Source of the DNA: Pseudomonas fluorescens
GTDB lineage: Bacteria > Pseudomonadota > Gammaproteobacteria > Pseudomonadales > Pseudomonadaceae
DNA length: 64,000 nt
Direction of reading: 5' to 3'
NCBI RefSeq assembly: GCF_900215245.1
Contig: NZ_LT907842.1
Location: 3,224,001 to 3,288,000 of the forward strand
The notes beneath the pieces are model-generated. The model had not been told where the DNA came from. It was given only the letters and a program-made list of their open reading frames with translations, and did not search any database. Within the stretch, counting starts at the first letter, position 1; every line of letters starts with the position of its first letter. Shown piece by piece: positions 33,956 to 43,246 of the stretch. Both the position numbers and the translations under genes were made by a program.

Positions 33956-35256
33956 TTTATAAGAAAAATATTGTTCTGATCGTCGATGCGTATTCGATTG
34001 GCAGTTTGATCGCGCCCGCGTTCATGTCACGCGGGTACGAATGTGTGCATGTGCGCTCGACCGCCGAAGTGAATGGGTTTTACGAAGCTTGGTTCCGCAC
34101 CGGGGACTTCATCCACGACATACTTTACCGTTCCGATGCCGAACTGCAGCAGGCACTGTCCGAGTACAACGTGCAGTTCGTACTGGCCGGTTGTGAGTTC
34201 GGCGTTGAGTTGGCCGCTCACCTGGCTGCGCAATTCAATGTTGCGCGCCATAACAACCCGGCCCACGCTGTGCGCTGGCGTGATAAGTATCAAATGCACG
34301 AGGCCTTGTCGCGGGCGGGTGTGCGTTCGATCAAACACTTCAAATCGGACGCGTTGCCGAGCATTCTGGAGTGGGTCAAGGAGCACGATATGTTACCGGT
34401 GGTGTTGAAGCCGGTTAAAAGCGCGGGCTCCGACAACATTCATATTTGTACGCAAGTCAGCGACATTGAACACGCCTTTGAGGTCATCAAATCCAGCCGC
34501 AATATCTTCCTGGAAAGTAATGAGACGATTCTGGTGCAGCAATATCTGGATAACTCGGATTTCAAATCCGAGTTAATGCTGAGCAAATCCAAGGACGTCG
34601 ATATCGAATACTGCGTGAATACCGTGAGTGTCGATGGGCTGCACTATGTCAGTGAAATTATCCGCGTTTACCGCACCCGTATCGGTGCCTCGCCGGTGCA
34701 TGACTACAACCAGCTGATGTGCCCGGTGGACAATGCCGACGTCTACAGCCGACTGTCGGGGTACATCTTTTCCGTGCTCGACGCCTTGGGTATCCGGCAG
34801 GGTGTGGGGCATAGCGAATTGATGATTGTCGATGATCAGCCCGTGTTGCTTGAGACGGCTGCGCGCATGCCGGGCGGCATCGATCTGTCGGCCTATACGC
34901 GTGCCTTGGGGCATAACCAGTTGAGCTTGTGGATTGACTCGCTGGTTAACCCTCAAGCGTTTCTTGATTACCGCCAGCAGCCGCGAAAAAAACTCTACTT
35001 TCATTCCAGCTGTGTGTTTCTGATCGCTCGCCAGGAAGGGCCGATCAAACGTCAACCGGACATCACGTCGTGGAAGGCGATCCCGGGCGTGCACAGCATA
35101 AAAATCCAGGACGAAGGCGTGCTTAAGCAAACGATTTCCCTGGAAAACTGCCCAGGTCACGTATTCATCCTCGATAGCAACCGCGCGAACATTCAGAACA
35201 GTATCGAATTGCTGCGTGAGCATGAGCCAAATGTCTACAGGGAAATGCTGGCATGA
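33952..35256 (+). CDS. ATP-grasp carboxylate-amine ligase
   Basis: A 434-residue ATP-grasp protein starting with GTG overlapping the upstream stop. Visible elements are K112 (RWRDKYQMHEALSRAG), K153 in VVLKPVKSAGSDNIH, the adenine-site QQYLD stretch, E289 (GHSELMIVDDQPVLLE) and E301-R305 of ETAARMPGG, the metal and phosphate ligands. Best resemblance is to L-amino-acid ligases of the BacD/DdaF type, which join two amino acids using ATP. A dipeptide or amino-acid amide product is therefore likely. The MFS exporter follows immediately, as in the bacilysin BacD-BacE pair. Confidence 0.85.
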   Translation: MIYKKNIVLIVDAYSIGSLIAPAFMSRGYECVHVRSTAEVNGFYEAWFRTGDFIHDILYRSDAELQQALSEYNVQFVLAGCEFGVELAAHLAAQFNVARHNNPAHAVRWRDKYQMHEALSRAGVRSIKHFKSDALPSILEWVKEHDMLPVVLKPVKSAGSDNIHICTQVSDIEHAFEVIKSSRNIFLESNETILVQQYLDNSDFKSELMLSKSKDVDIEYCVNTVSVDGLHYVSEIIRVYRTRIGASPVHDYNQLMCPVDNADVYSRLSGYIFSVLDALGIRQGVGHSELMIVDDQPVLLETAARMPGGIDLSAYTRALGHNQLSLWIDSLVNPQAFLDYRQQPRKKLYFHSSCVFLIARQEGPIKRQPDITSWKAIPGVHSIKIQDEGVLKQTISLENCPGHVFILDSNRANIQNSIELLREHEPNVYREMLA

Positions 35257-36473
35257 AAGAAGTCTCGGAGGGGCTGGTAATCCAGAGTCAAGCCAAAGTC
35301 TATGACCGGCCAGTGATCCTGCTGCTGTCGGCGACCTTCATCTTGACCATTGCCCGGGCGCTCGCGCTGCCCTATCTGGTTATTTACTTCTCTGAGGCGT
35401 TCGGTCTGGGAGTGGCGGATATCGGCCTTGCGGTAGGCGGGGCGTTGATCGTCAGTTCAGTCCTAGGGGTGTATGGCGGGTTTCTGGTGGACCGTTTCTC
35501 CAACTACCGGATCATGCTCGCTGCCGCCACAGTGTTTGCCCTCGCGTTTGCCGTGGCGTTCCAGGTCACCAGCCTGGTGCCGTTCATCGTCGCGATTGTG
35601 GTGGTGAACCTTGCCTATGCGGTGGTGGATATCGCGGTGAAATCCGGCATAGGTTTCCTGGTGGCACCGGACAAGCGCGGCGGGGTGTTCTCGCTGAAGT
35701 ACACCTTGACCAATGTCGGCTATGCCGTAGGCCCTTTTCTCGGTGTGCTGTTTGCCAACGTCAGTCCCGGCTTGCCGTTTGCGGTGGCCGCGCTGATCGG
35801 CGCAGTTTTTGTCGTGCTGTATGCGCTGGTGGGGGCGCGAATTCCTCGGCCGTCGGGCGTGGAAAATGGCGCGCAGGGGCCACGTTTTGCCAGTGTGTTG
35901 ATGCATTTGGTGAGGAACTACCGACTGGTGTGTTTCACCATTGGCGGTATTCTCAGTGCGATCGTCTTCGGGCAATTCACTGCTTACTTGTCCCAATACC
36001 TGATCGTGACGAGCGACCCGCAAAACGCCTATCAGATAATCAACTACCTGGTGACGACCAACGCGTGTGTGGTTATCAGCCTTCAGTACCTGATTGGCTC
36101 TCGGATCAATCAGCACAATATGTTTCGCATGTTGATGCTGGGAATGCTGTTCTTCGTGGTCGGGCTGATGGGCTTTGCTTATGCACACGTCCCTGTTGTC
36201 TGGGTGATCGCGATGATTGTTTTTACCGTGGGCGAAATCATCATCATACCGGCGGAATACTTGTTTATTGATTACATTGCGCCCGAGGATATGCGCGGCG
36301 TTTATTACGGCGCGCAGAACTTGTCGAACCTCGGCGCCGCGCTCGGGCCGGTGTTATGTGGCATGGCGTTGTCGTTGTATGCGCCTCAGGCAATGTTCTA
36401 TGTATTGTCCACGTGCATCGTGTTGGCCAGCGTTTTCTATTTTATGGGTTCACGGCACGGGGCTGAGCGATGA
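35253..36473 (+). CDS. Major facilitator superfamily exporter
   Basis: A 406-residue protein with about twelve membrane segments and the MFS loop motif GGFLVDRFSNYR between helices 2 and 3. It belongs to the drug:H+ antiporter-like group by pattern. The ATG overlaps the ATP-grasp stop (ATGA) and its end overlaps the next gene, so it is made together with the pathway enzymes. It probably exports the product and may also protect the producer. No signal peptide. Confidence 0.88.
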   Translation: MKEVSEGLVIQSQAKVYDRPVILLLSATFILTIARALALPYLVIYFSEAFGLGVADIGLAVGGALIVSSVLGVYGGFLVDRFSNYRIMLAAATVFALAFAVAFQVTSLVPFIVAIVVVNLAYAVVDIAVKSGIGFLVAPDKRGGVFSLKYTLTNVGYAVGPFLGVLFANVSPGLPFAVAALIGAVFVVLYALVGARIPRPSGVENGAQGPRFASVLMHLVRNYRLVCFTIGGILSAIVFGQFTAYLSQYLIVTSDPQNAYQIINYLVTTNACVVISLQYLIGSRINQHNMFRMLMLGMLFFVVGLMGFAYAHVPVVWVIAMIVFTVGEIIIIPAEYLFIDYIAPEDMRGVYYGAQNLSNLGAALGPVLCGMALSLYAPQAMFYVLSTCIVLASVFYFMGSRHGAER

Positions 36474-37585
36474 TCCATTTCAATACGGCAGGTGCGGGGC
36501 GCGTTTCCTCTGAAACACTGCGTTTGATGCAGACTTACTTGCAAGAGGAATATGCAAACGGCGCCTATGAAACCGAACTGTCTCACGCGGCAACGCTGGA
36601 CGGCGAAGTGTATGAAAGCATTGCTCGATTGCTCGGCGCCAAACCCCGCAACATTGCACTGTTCGAGGGGGCTACCAAGGCCTGGGTCACGGCGCTGAAC
36701 GCGCTGAACTGGTCCTGCGGTGCGCGTGTCGTGGTCACGCCTTACGAGTACGCCGGCAACCTGATTGCGCTGTCCGAGTTACAGCGCCGCCACGGTGTCG
36801 TGATTGACGTCATGCCACTCTTGCCAAATGGCGACCTGGATCTGCAATGGCTCGCGCAGCACATGAGCGCGCAAGTCATGCTGGTCTCGGTGGTGCATGT
36901 GCCTTCTTGCTGCGGCATCGTGAATGATGTCGAGGCGGTGGGTCGTATCCTGCGCGATTTCCCCTGCTTCTACTTTGTCGATGCCTGTCAATCTGTGGGT
37001 ATGCTGCCTCTGGACATGCTGGCAATTGGCGCTGATGTGCTGACGGCTGCGGGCAGAAAGTTTCTTTGCGGGCCTCGAGGCACGGGGTTTGCCTACCTGT
37101 CCGATGGTTTCCTGGCGGTTGCACAACCGCGCTTCACTGACCTGAGCAGAGCCTGTGTGGATGCCCGGGGGGGCGTAACACTGGGGGCCGATGATGCTCG
37201 GCGTTATGAATACGCCGAACGCAACAATGCGGCGGTTGTTGGGTTGAATCAGGCGATCAAAGAGCGCCTGTCGGTGGCCTACAGTATTGAGCATGGGCTG
37301 TACCGACACCTTTATCAGCAATTGGCACAGACCGCGCACATCAATGTGATCGCGCCGGGTACGCAACAGGCAGGAATTATTGCGTTTACCCATGATCGCT
37401 GTTCGGCAACCGAACTGGTCGCTTATATGCGTGCGCAAGGTGTGAACAGCTGGCCAGGTTATGCCTCGCACACGCCGTACTATATGTTGGGGCAAGGGCA
37501 TGATCGTTTCGTACGCTTGTCAATTAACAACAAGAACACGCCAGAGGATGTCAGTGTGTTTATGAAGTTGTTGGCAGAGTTGTAA
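36470..37585 (+). CDS. Class-V aminotransferase-fold PLP enzyme
   Basis: A 371-residue PLP enzyme: YFVDACQSVGMLPLD carries D171 and Q174, and K197 in TAAGRKFLCGPRGTGF is the Schiff-base lysine. The AGRKFLCGPRGTGFAYL motif is close to that of EgtE-type C-S lyases and isopenicillin-N-epimerase-like enzymes rather than to IscS (no catalytic Cys loop seen in the usual place, though VPSCCG is present at about 145). A beta-lyase, epimerase or transaminase on the pathway amino acid is likely. Its start overlaps the MFS stop. Confidence 0.85.
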   Translation: MIHFNTAGAGRVSSETLRLMQTYLQEEYANGAYETELSHAATLDGEVYESIARLLGAKPRNIALFEGATKAWVTALNALNWSCGARVVVTPYEYAGNLIALSELQRRHGVVIDVMPLLPNGDLDLQWLAQHMSAQVMLVSVVHVPSCCGIVNDVEAVGRILRDFPCFYFVDACQSVGMLPLDMLAIGADVLTAAGRKFLCGPRGTGFAYLSDGFLAVAQPRFTDLSRACVDARGGVTLGADDARRYEYAERNNAAVVGLNQAIKERLSVAYSIEHGLYRHLYQQLAQTAHINVIAPGTQQAGIIAFTHDRCSATELVAYMRAQGVNSWPGYASHTPYYMLGQGHDRFVRLSINNKNTPEDVSVFMKLLAEL

Positions 37586-37832
37586 CAAACGCACGGTATA
37601 AAGTTGAGGGAGGTGCCGCGGGTTATGTCGCTGGTCATGTGAGGTGGCCAGGGGCAATAAAAGTACGCTTCTTATATCATTCAGTCGATCAGCCGAAACG
37701 TTAATAAAGTCCGAAAGTGACTACGGGTATTGATGGGTGACCATCCATCTCAAGTCGTGTGACGGGCTGCCATAATATCGCGTATCAGCGTTAGTTGCGC
37801 TGTGCGCCTCAAGTTGAGGAAAAGGAATTCTG

Positions 37833-38819
37833 ATGGGTAACGTAAATAAATTTAACCCTGGCGTTGAACTGAAACAGCGACTGCGTGCACTGTACCAAAA
37901 GGACAACTGGCATTGGCTGTTGGCCGTATTGGCCGACGTGGCCGTTATCGTGTTAGCGGTCTATTTTGCCGATCGCTATAACATCTTGTACCCGCTGGCG
38001 ATCCTGTTTATTGGGTCTCGGCAACGCGCCTTGGCTTCGCTGTTGCACGAGGCAGCGCACATGACGCTGACCCAAAGCAAGCAGCTCAACAAAATCATTG
38101 GCGAGTATCTGCTGGGCTATCCGATCTTTCAAAATTATGAGGCTTACCGCCGCTCGCATGTCCAGCTTCACCACCACAATCTCGGTGACCCCGATAAAGA
38201 TCCGGACCATCGCTATTACATTGAGTCGGGCTTGTATAACGCGACCGACCGCTTCGATTTCCTGATCGGGCATTTGCTCAAGAGCCTGACACTGGCCAAT
38301 ACCTATCGCTACTTCCTCTACCTCGTGAAAAACCGTGCCGGGGACGTTGTGGCCAATCCGTCACAGGGCGTGAAACTGTTGGCAACTCACGCCGTGTTGC
38401 TGTTGGTGTTCAGCTACTTCATGAGTCCATGGGCCTATGTATTGTTTTGGCTGGTGCCGTATTTCACGGTGTTCCAGGTGATTGGCTGGTTATCCGAAGT
38501 CTCCGAGCACTTCGGCAGGTTCGGTGTCTACAAAGAAGAAGTGGAGCTCACCCGTAACCGTTTTCCTGCGTTGCTGGAGCGCTTGATCATCGGAATGCAT
38601 GGCGATAACTACCACCTCACCCATCACCTGTTTGCCGGTATTCCGTTCTGGAACTTGAAGAAAGCACATGACGTGTTGATGGACGATGAGCGTTACGCGG
38701 CTGCCAACCGAGGTTGCGGTGGGATATTCACAGCCAAGGGCGATGCCAAATCCTGCATTGGTCAGATATTCGAGGCTTATCGCAGCGGTAAAATCAGCGC
38801 GGTCTTCGTCACCGAGTAA
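37833..38819 (+). CDS. Membrane fatty-acid-desaturase-like di-iron oxygenase
   Basis: A 328-residue integral protein with the three His boxes of the desaturase/hydroxylase family: HEAAH (72-76), HVQLHHH (109-115) and HGDNYHLTHH (256-265), plus H226 (SEHFG). Four hydrophobic segments flank them. It lies 247 bases after the PLP gene, with its own possible promoter, so it may be a separate transcript. Family members act on acyl chains or, as in rhizobitoxine RtxC, on amino-acid-derived small molecules. In this context the second is more likely, but the substrate is not known. Confidence 0.88.
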   Translation: MGNVNKFNPGVELKQRLRALYQKDNWHWLLAVLADVAVIVLAVYFADRYNILYPLAILFIGSRQRALASLLHEAAHMTLTQSKQLNKIIGEYLLGYPIFQNYEAYRRSHVQLHHHNLGDPDKDPDHRYYIESGLYNATDRFDFLIGHLLKSLTLANTYRYFLYLVKNRAGDVVANPSQGVKLLATHAVLLLVFSYFMSPWAYVLFWLVPYFTVFQVIGWLSEVSEHFGRFGVYKEEVELTRNRFPALLERLIIGMHGDNYHLTHHLFAGIPFWNLKKAHDVLMDDERYAAANRGCGGIFTAKGDAKSCIGQIFEAYRSGKISAVFVTE

Positions 38820-38824
38820 TACGT

Positions 38825-38853
38825 TGACAGCTAAAGCCCTAGTGGGGGCTGTC
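38825..38853. terminator. Hairpin at the end of the biosynthetic cluster
   Basis: TGACAGC and GCTGTCA form the outer stem and CCC/GGG the inner stem around TAGT. No T-run follows, so it is a candidate terminator only. Confidence 0.4.
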
Positions 38854-38912
38854 ATAACCGCTTCATCCGGCCATGGTTAAGTTTCCCCTTTGACTATTCA
38901 GAGGGCACCTGC

Positions 38913-40454
38913 ATGAGCCACTTCGACTTAGGCCGTCGCCGCGTGATGCAAGCCGTCGGCGCCGGTCTGTTGCTGCCGGGCCTGGCCCCGGCGGTGATCG
39001 CCTCGGTGAAAGACCGGCCGCAACTCACCGATGGTGTGCAGTCCGGCGACCTGCTGGGCGACCGCGCGATGATCTGGAGCCGCAGCGACCGCCCCGCGAA
39101 GATGGTGGTGGAGTGGGACACCCGCAGTGTGTTCAGCAACCCGCGTAAATTCATCTCGCCGCTGGCCGACAGCCGCACCGACTTCACCGCCCGCGTCGAA
39201 CTCACCGGGCTGCCGGTCGATCAGGCGATTTTCTATCGCGTGCACTTTGAAGACGCCCAGACCGGCGTCGCCAGCGAGCCGTGGTTCGGCCACTTGCGCA
39301 GCGTGCCGCAACAGCGCCGCGACATTCGTTTTGTGTGGAGCGGCGATACCGTCGGCCAGGGCTTCGGCATCAACCCGGACATCGGCGGCATGCGCATCTA
39401 CGAAGCCATGCGCCTGCGTCTGCCGGACTTCTTTATTCACAGCGGCGACACCATCTACGCCGACGGCCCGGTGCCCGCGCAGCTGACTGTTGAAGACGGC
39501 CGCATCTGGCGCAATATCACCACCGAAGCCAAGAGCAAAGTCGCGCAAACCCTCGATGAATATCGCGGCAACTACCGCTACAACCTGCTCGACGAAAACG
39601 TGCGCCGCTTCAATGCCGAGGTGCCGCAGATCTGGCAGTGGGACGATCATGAAGTGGTCAACAACTGGTCGCCGAGCAAGCAATTGGATGAGCGTTACCA
39701 GACCAAGGACATCAACACCCTGGTCGGCCGCGCACGCCAGGCCTGGCTGGAGTATTCACCGATGCGCCGGCAGAGCGCCGACGGTGGCGGGCGGATCTAT
39801 CGCAAGCTCAGCTACGGCCCTTTGCTGGATGTGTTCGTGCTGGACATGCGCAGCTATCGCGGCCCCAACGATGACAACCTGGGCGGCGCAAAACCCTTCA
39901 TCGGTCGCGAGCAACTGGACTGGCTCAAGCGCGAACTCAAGGCGTCCCAGGCGCAGTGGAAAGTCATCGCGGCCGACATGCCCATCGGCCTGGGTGTGCC
40001 TGATGGTGAGGTCAGCCCCGGTGTGCCGCGCTGGGAGGCGATTGCCAACGGCGACCCTGGCCCGGCCCAAGGCCGCGAGCTGGAGATTGCCGAACTGCTG
40101 GGCTTTCTGCGCGCTCAGCAGGTGCGTAACCATGTATGGCTGACGGCGGATGTGCACTACTGCGCGGCGCATCACTATCACCCTGATCGCGCGGCGTTCC
40201 AGGATTTCGAGCCGTTCTGGGAGTTTGTAGCGGGGCCGTTGAATGCCGGGAGTTTCGGACCGAACCCCTTGGATAAAACCTTTGGCCCGCAGGTGGTGTT
40301 CGAGAAGGCGCCGCCCGCGCAGAACACCTCGCCGTTTGCCGGTTTTCAATTTTTTGGTGAGGTGCAGATTGATGGGCAGACGGCGGAGTTGACCGTCATT
40401 TTGCGGGATTTGGATGGGGTGTCAGTGTTCGAGCAAAAACTGCAGCCGGTCTGA
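38913..40454 (+). CDS. phoD: PhoD-family alkaline phosphatase
   Basis: A 513-residue secreted phosphatase of the PhoD family, which hydrolyses phosphate mono- and diesters using calcium and iron. The N-terminus has a twin-arginine signal (LGRRRVMQAVGAGLLLPGLA). Metal-site motifs are WSGDTVGQG, FFIHSGDTIYADGP, WDDHEVVNNW and LTADVHYCAAHHY. It stands alone with GAGGG as ribosome-binding site. A Pho box was not found by eye in the 93-base upstream region. Confidence 0.93.
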   Translation: MSHFDLGRRRVMQAVGAGLLLPGLAPAVIASVKDRPQLTDGVQSGDLLGDRAMIWSRSDRPAKMVVEWDTRSVFSNPRKFISPLADSRTDFTARVELTGLPVDQAIFYRVHFEDAQTGVASEPWFGHLRSVPQQRRDIRFVWSGDTVGQGFGINPDIGGMRIYEAMRLRLPDFFIHSGDTIYADGPVPAQLTVEDGRIWRNITTEAKSKVAQTLDEYRGNYRYNLLDENVRRFNAEVPQIWQWDDHEVVNNWSPSKQLDERYQTKDINTLVGRARQAWLEYSPMRRQSADGGGRIYRKLSYGPLLDVFVLDMRSYRGPNDDNLGGAKPFIGREQLDWLKRELKASQAQWKVIAADMPIGLGVPDGEVSPGVPRWEAIANGDPGPAQGRELEIAELLGFLRAQQVRNHVWLTADVHYCAAHHYHPDRAAFQDFEPFWEFVAGPLNAGSFGPNPLDKTFGPQVVFEKAPPAQNTSPFAGFQFFGEVQIDGQTAELTVILRDLDGVSVFEQKLQPV

Positions 40455-40470
40455 TTTGAAATGCAATCAA

Positions 40471-40562
40471 ATGTGGGCGCGGGCTTGCTCGCGAAAACGG
40501 AGTGTCGGTCACCGAATCTGTCGACTGAACCACCGTATTCGCGAGCAAGCCCGCTCCCACAT
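40471..40562. repeat. REP-like intergenic inverted repeat
   Basis: ATGTGGGCGCGGGCTTGCTC at the left pairs with GAGCAAGCCCGCTCCCACAT at the right (one mismatch), continuing as GCGAA/TTCGC, about 25 bases per arm. It lies between the convergent phoD and piuB genes and shares its end with the copies at 7264 and 48744. Confidence 0.75.
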
Positions 40563-40585
40563 TTTGACCTGTGTCTTTTCAGCGA

Positions 40586-43111
40586 TCAGTACACATCCCG
40601 ACGATAGCGGCCTTGTTCAATCAAGCGCTCAACCGCCTCGCGGCCCAGCACGTCGTGCAGCACCTGATCCACACCCGTCGCCATGCCCTGCAAGCTGCCG
40701 CAGACGTAAATAGCCGCGCCATCGGCCAGCCATCGACGCAATACGTCCGCCGACTCGCGCAGGCGGTCCTGCACGTAGATTTTTTCCTTCTGGTCGCGGG
40801 AAAACGCCAGGTCCAGCAGGGCCAGGTCGCCGCTGGCCAGCCAGCCTTGCAGCTCGTCCTGGCACAGGTAGTCGTGGGCGATATTGCGTTCGCCAAACAG
40901 CAGCCAGTTGCGCTGCTGACCATCGGCAATGCGCGCCTTGAGCAAGCTGCGCAGGCCAGCGAGGCCGGTGCCGTTGCCCAGCAGGATCAGTGGCGCCGGT
41001 GCCTGTGGCAAGTGAAAACCACTGTTGCGGCGCAGGCGCAGGCTGATGCCGGAGCCGAGGGTCGCGTGTTCCGTCAGCCAGCCGGAGCCCAGGCCCAGGC
41101 TGCCGTCGGGGTGCCGCTCCTGACGCACGATCAGTTCCAGCACGCCGTCGCTGGCAATCGAGGCGATGGAGTATTCGCGCAGGCCCAACGGCACCAACGC
41201 GTCCACCAGTGCCTGGGCATGCAGGCCGACCAGGTGCGTGCGGTTGTCCGGCAGTTGGCGGGTCGCGAGTGCCTGGTCGAGGGGATGCGCCAGGCCGTCG
41301 AGCAGCACGCTATCGTTGCCGTTCAGGCCCAGGCCGGCGAGGAAGTGTTCAATCGCCTGGGGGCCATTGCGCGGCAGGATTTCCACCAGGTCACCGGCCA
41401 GCCAGTTTTGCGGCGACGGCGGCGTGAGGCCCAGCAGGTAGATGTTCGAGCCGACGCTGCCGCGGTTAAGCAGGGTGCGATAGGTCAGGGCCCAGTTGTC
41501 GTACTGGGCGGTTGGCCAGACCGTTGCCGGCGCGTGACCGGTGAGTTGGCCCAGTTGCTGCTGCCAGGTCAGCAAGGCCTCGGTGTCGCCGCTGTCAACT
41601 TCCACCGGGGCAAACAACGGGTTGCCGCCCTGGTGGGTCAGCCAAAAGTGCAGGCGCCGAGCAAAGCCGCAGAAGTGCTCGTACTGGCGGTCACCCAGGG
41701 CCAGCACTGAGTAATTCAGGCCTTTGAGCGACAGGTCCTGGCCGAGCACGCCGCGCTCAAAACCGCGAGCGCTGTCGGGGGCTTCACCGTCACCGAAGGT
41801 GCTGACCACGAACAGCGCATTTTCTGACCGGGTCAGGTCATCCTGGCTGACGTTGCCCAGGGGCTGCACATTCACCGGCATCCCGGCGGCCTGCAATTGC
41901 CCGGCAGTTTGCCAGGCCAGTTGCTCGGCAAAGCCACTTTGGCTGGCAAAGCCGATCAGCCAGGCCGGGGCGTCGCTGTGGTTGGCGCCGAGGCCTTTGC
42001 GGGCATCGCGAACCTGGCGCTTTTTGCGGCGACGGTCGAGGTACAGCAGCCAGCCGGTGATAAAGAACAACGGCATGCACAACGCGCTGACGGTCATGAT
42101 GATGCGACCGACCAAGCCGAAGTAGCTGCCGGTGTGCAGCGCGTAAATGCTGGTCAGCCATTGCGACTTGAGGGTTTTGCTCGCGTACTGAGCGTGGGAG
42201 GTGACCTCGCCGGTGGCCGGGTCGAGGTTAATCTGGTTCAGTGCCCGGTCATGGGGCGATGATTTGAGCAGGTAATACACGATGGCCGGTTGTCCGGCGA
42301 CGGCTGGCATGCGGATGTTATAGGCACTCAAACCGGGGCCGGCGTTGGCGTAGATGCTGCTCCAGATTGCCGCGTAGTTGGCCACTGGCGCCGGGCCCTC
42401 GGGCGGCGGGCCGTGCTTGCGCATGCGTTCGTTGTGCGGGGCGTCGGACAGCAGTTTGTTCAGGCCCTGGTTGTACCAATCGTAGGACCAATACAGGCCG
42501 GTCAGTGCGGCCAACAGATAGAGCAGCAGGCACCAGGTGCCGAACACCGAGTGCAAATCCCAGTTGAAGCTGCGGCCTTTTTTGCGCCAGTCCACGGTCA
42601 GCCAGGCACGCCAGTTCGTGACTTGGCGCGGCCAGCGCAGGTACAGGCCCGAGAGGCAGAAGAACAGCAAGATCAGCGTGCAGGCGCCGGTGATTTGCCG
42701 GCCGGTGTCGCCCATGGCCAGAAAACGGTGCAACTGCAGGATAAAGCCGAATACGTCCTGGCCGACGGCGTCGCCCATGTAGTCGCCCGTGTAGGGGTCG
42801 AAGTAGCGCATTTGGCCACGACGCTCGCCCGGCGGCGGGGTAAAGGACACGCGGCCGGCGTTGCCGCTTTCGCTTTCGACCCACAGCATCGACACGGTCT
42901 TGCCTTCGGTGGCTTCGAGTTTGCGCACCAGTTCGGCCGGTGGCAGCACGCCGGCTTCGCGTTTCTCGACGTGCAATACCGAGGGGTTGAGCGCCCGCAG
43001 CATTTCATCCTGAAACGAGACCGCAGCCCCGGTGATCCCCATCAACGCCAGCACCAGGCCGGCCGTAATGCCGAAGAACCAGTGCAACTGGAACAGGGTT
43101 TTCTTCAACAC
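40586..43111 (-). CDS. piuB: PepSY/flavodoxin-reductase fusion, siderophore-iron reductase
   Basis: An 841-residue membrane flavoprotein. The N-terminal half has four membrane segments with PepSY domains ([49 protein letters not shown]) and His residues fit for haem. From about residue 390 a flavodoxin domain ([27 protein letters not shown]) and a ferredoxin-NADP reductase domain follow ([25 protein letters not shown]). It resembles sulphite-reductase flavoprotein fused to PepSY, and in PAO1 the gene next to piuA (PA4513). It would reduce ferric siderophores at the inner membrane using NADPH. It is the second gene after piuA. Confidence 0.88.
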   Translation of the reverse strand: MLKKTLFQLHWFFGITAGLVLALMGITGAAVSFQDEMLRALNPSVLHVEKREAGVLPPAELVRKLEATEGKTVSMLWVESESGNAGRVSFTPPPGERRGQMRYFDPYTGDYMGDAVGQDVFGFILQLHRFLAMGDTGRQITGACTLILLFFCLSGLYLRWPRQVTNWRAWLTVDWRKKGRSFNWDLHSVFGTWCLLLYLLAALTGLYWSYDWYNQGLNKLLSDAPHNERMRKHGPPPEGPAPVANYAAIWSSIYANAGPGLSAYNIRMPAVAGQPAIVYYLLKSSPHDRALNQINLDPATGEVTSHAQYASKTLKSQWLTSIYALHTGSYFGLVGRIIMTVSALCMPLFFITGWLLYLDRRRKKRQVRDARKGLGANHSDAPAWLIGFASQSGFAEQLAWQTAGQLQAAGMPVNVQPLGNVSQDDLTRSENALFVVSTFGDGEAPDSARGFERGVLGQDLSLKGLNYSVLALGDRQYEHFCGFARRLHFWLTHQGGNPLFAPVEVDSGDTEALLTWQQQLGQLTGHAPATVWPTAQYDNWALTYRTLLNRGSVGSNIYLLGLTPPSPQNWLAGDLVEILPRNGPQAIEHFLAGLGLNGNDSVLLDGLAHPLDQALATRQLPDNRTHLVGLHAQALVDALVPLGLREYSIASIASDGVLELIVRQERHPDGSLGLGSGWLTEHATLGSGISLRLRRNSGFHLPQAPAPLILLGNGTGLAGLRSLLKARIADGQQRNWLLFGERNIAHDYLCQDELQGWLASGDLALLDLAFSRDQKEKIYVQDRLRESADVLRRWLADGAAIYVCGSLQGMATGVDQVLHDVLGREAVERLIEQGRYRRDVY

Positions 43112-43194
43112 GTCTGACGGCCTCGCTCATCTGGGTAGTAGGTCACGGCGCGCATTATGCCGTGAGTTGTCGAGAAACATTCTGTTTTACACGC

Positions 43195-43227
43195 AAAAGC
43201 CCCACGCATCCGATGCGTGGGGCTTTT
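43195..43227. terminator. Intrinsic terminator between piuA and piuB
   Basis: AAAAGCCCCACGCATC and GATGCGTGGGGCTTTT are perfectly complementary (16 bp), with A- and T-runs at the ends so it can act on both strands. It lies just after the piuA stop; piuB would need read-through or its own promoter. Confidence 0.85.
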
Positions 43228-43246
43228 GGCTCAAGGCCGAGCGTGC

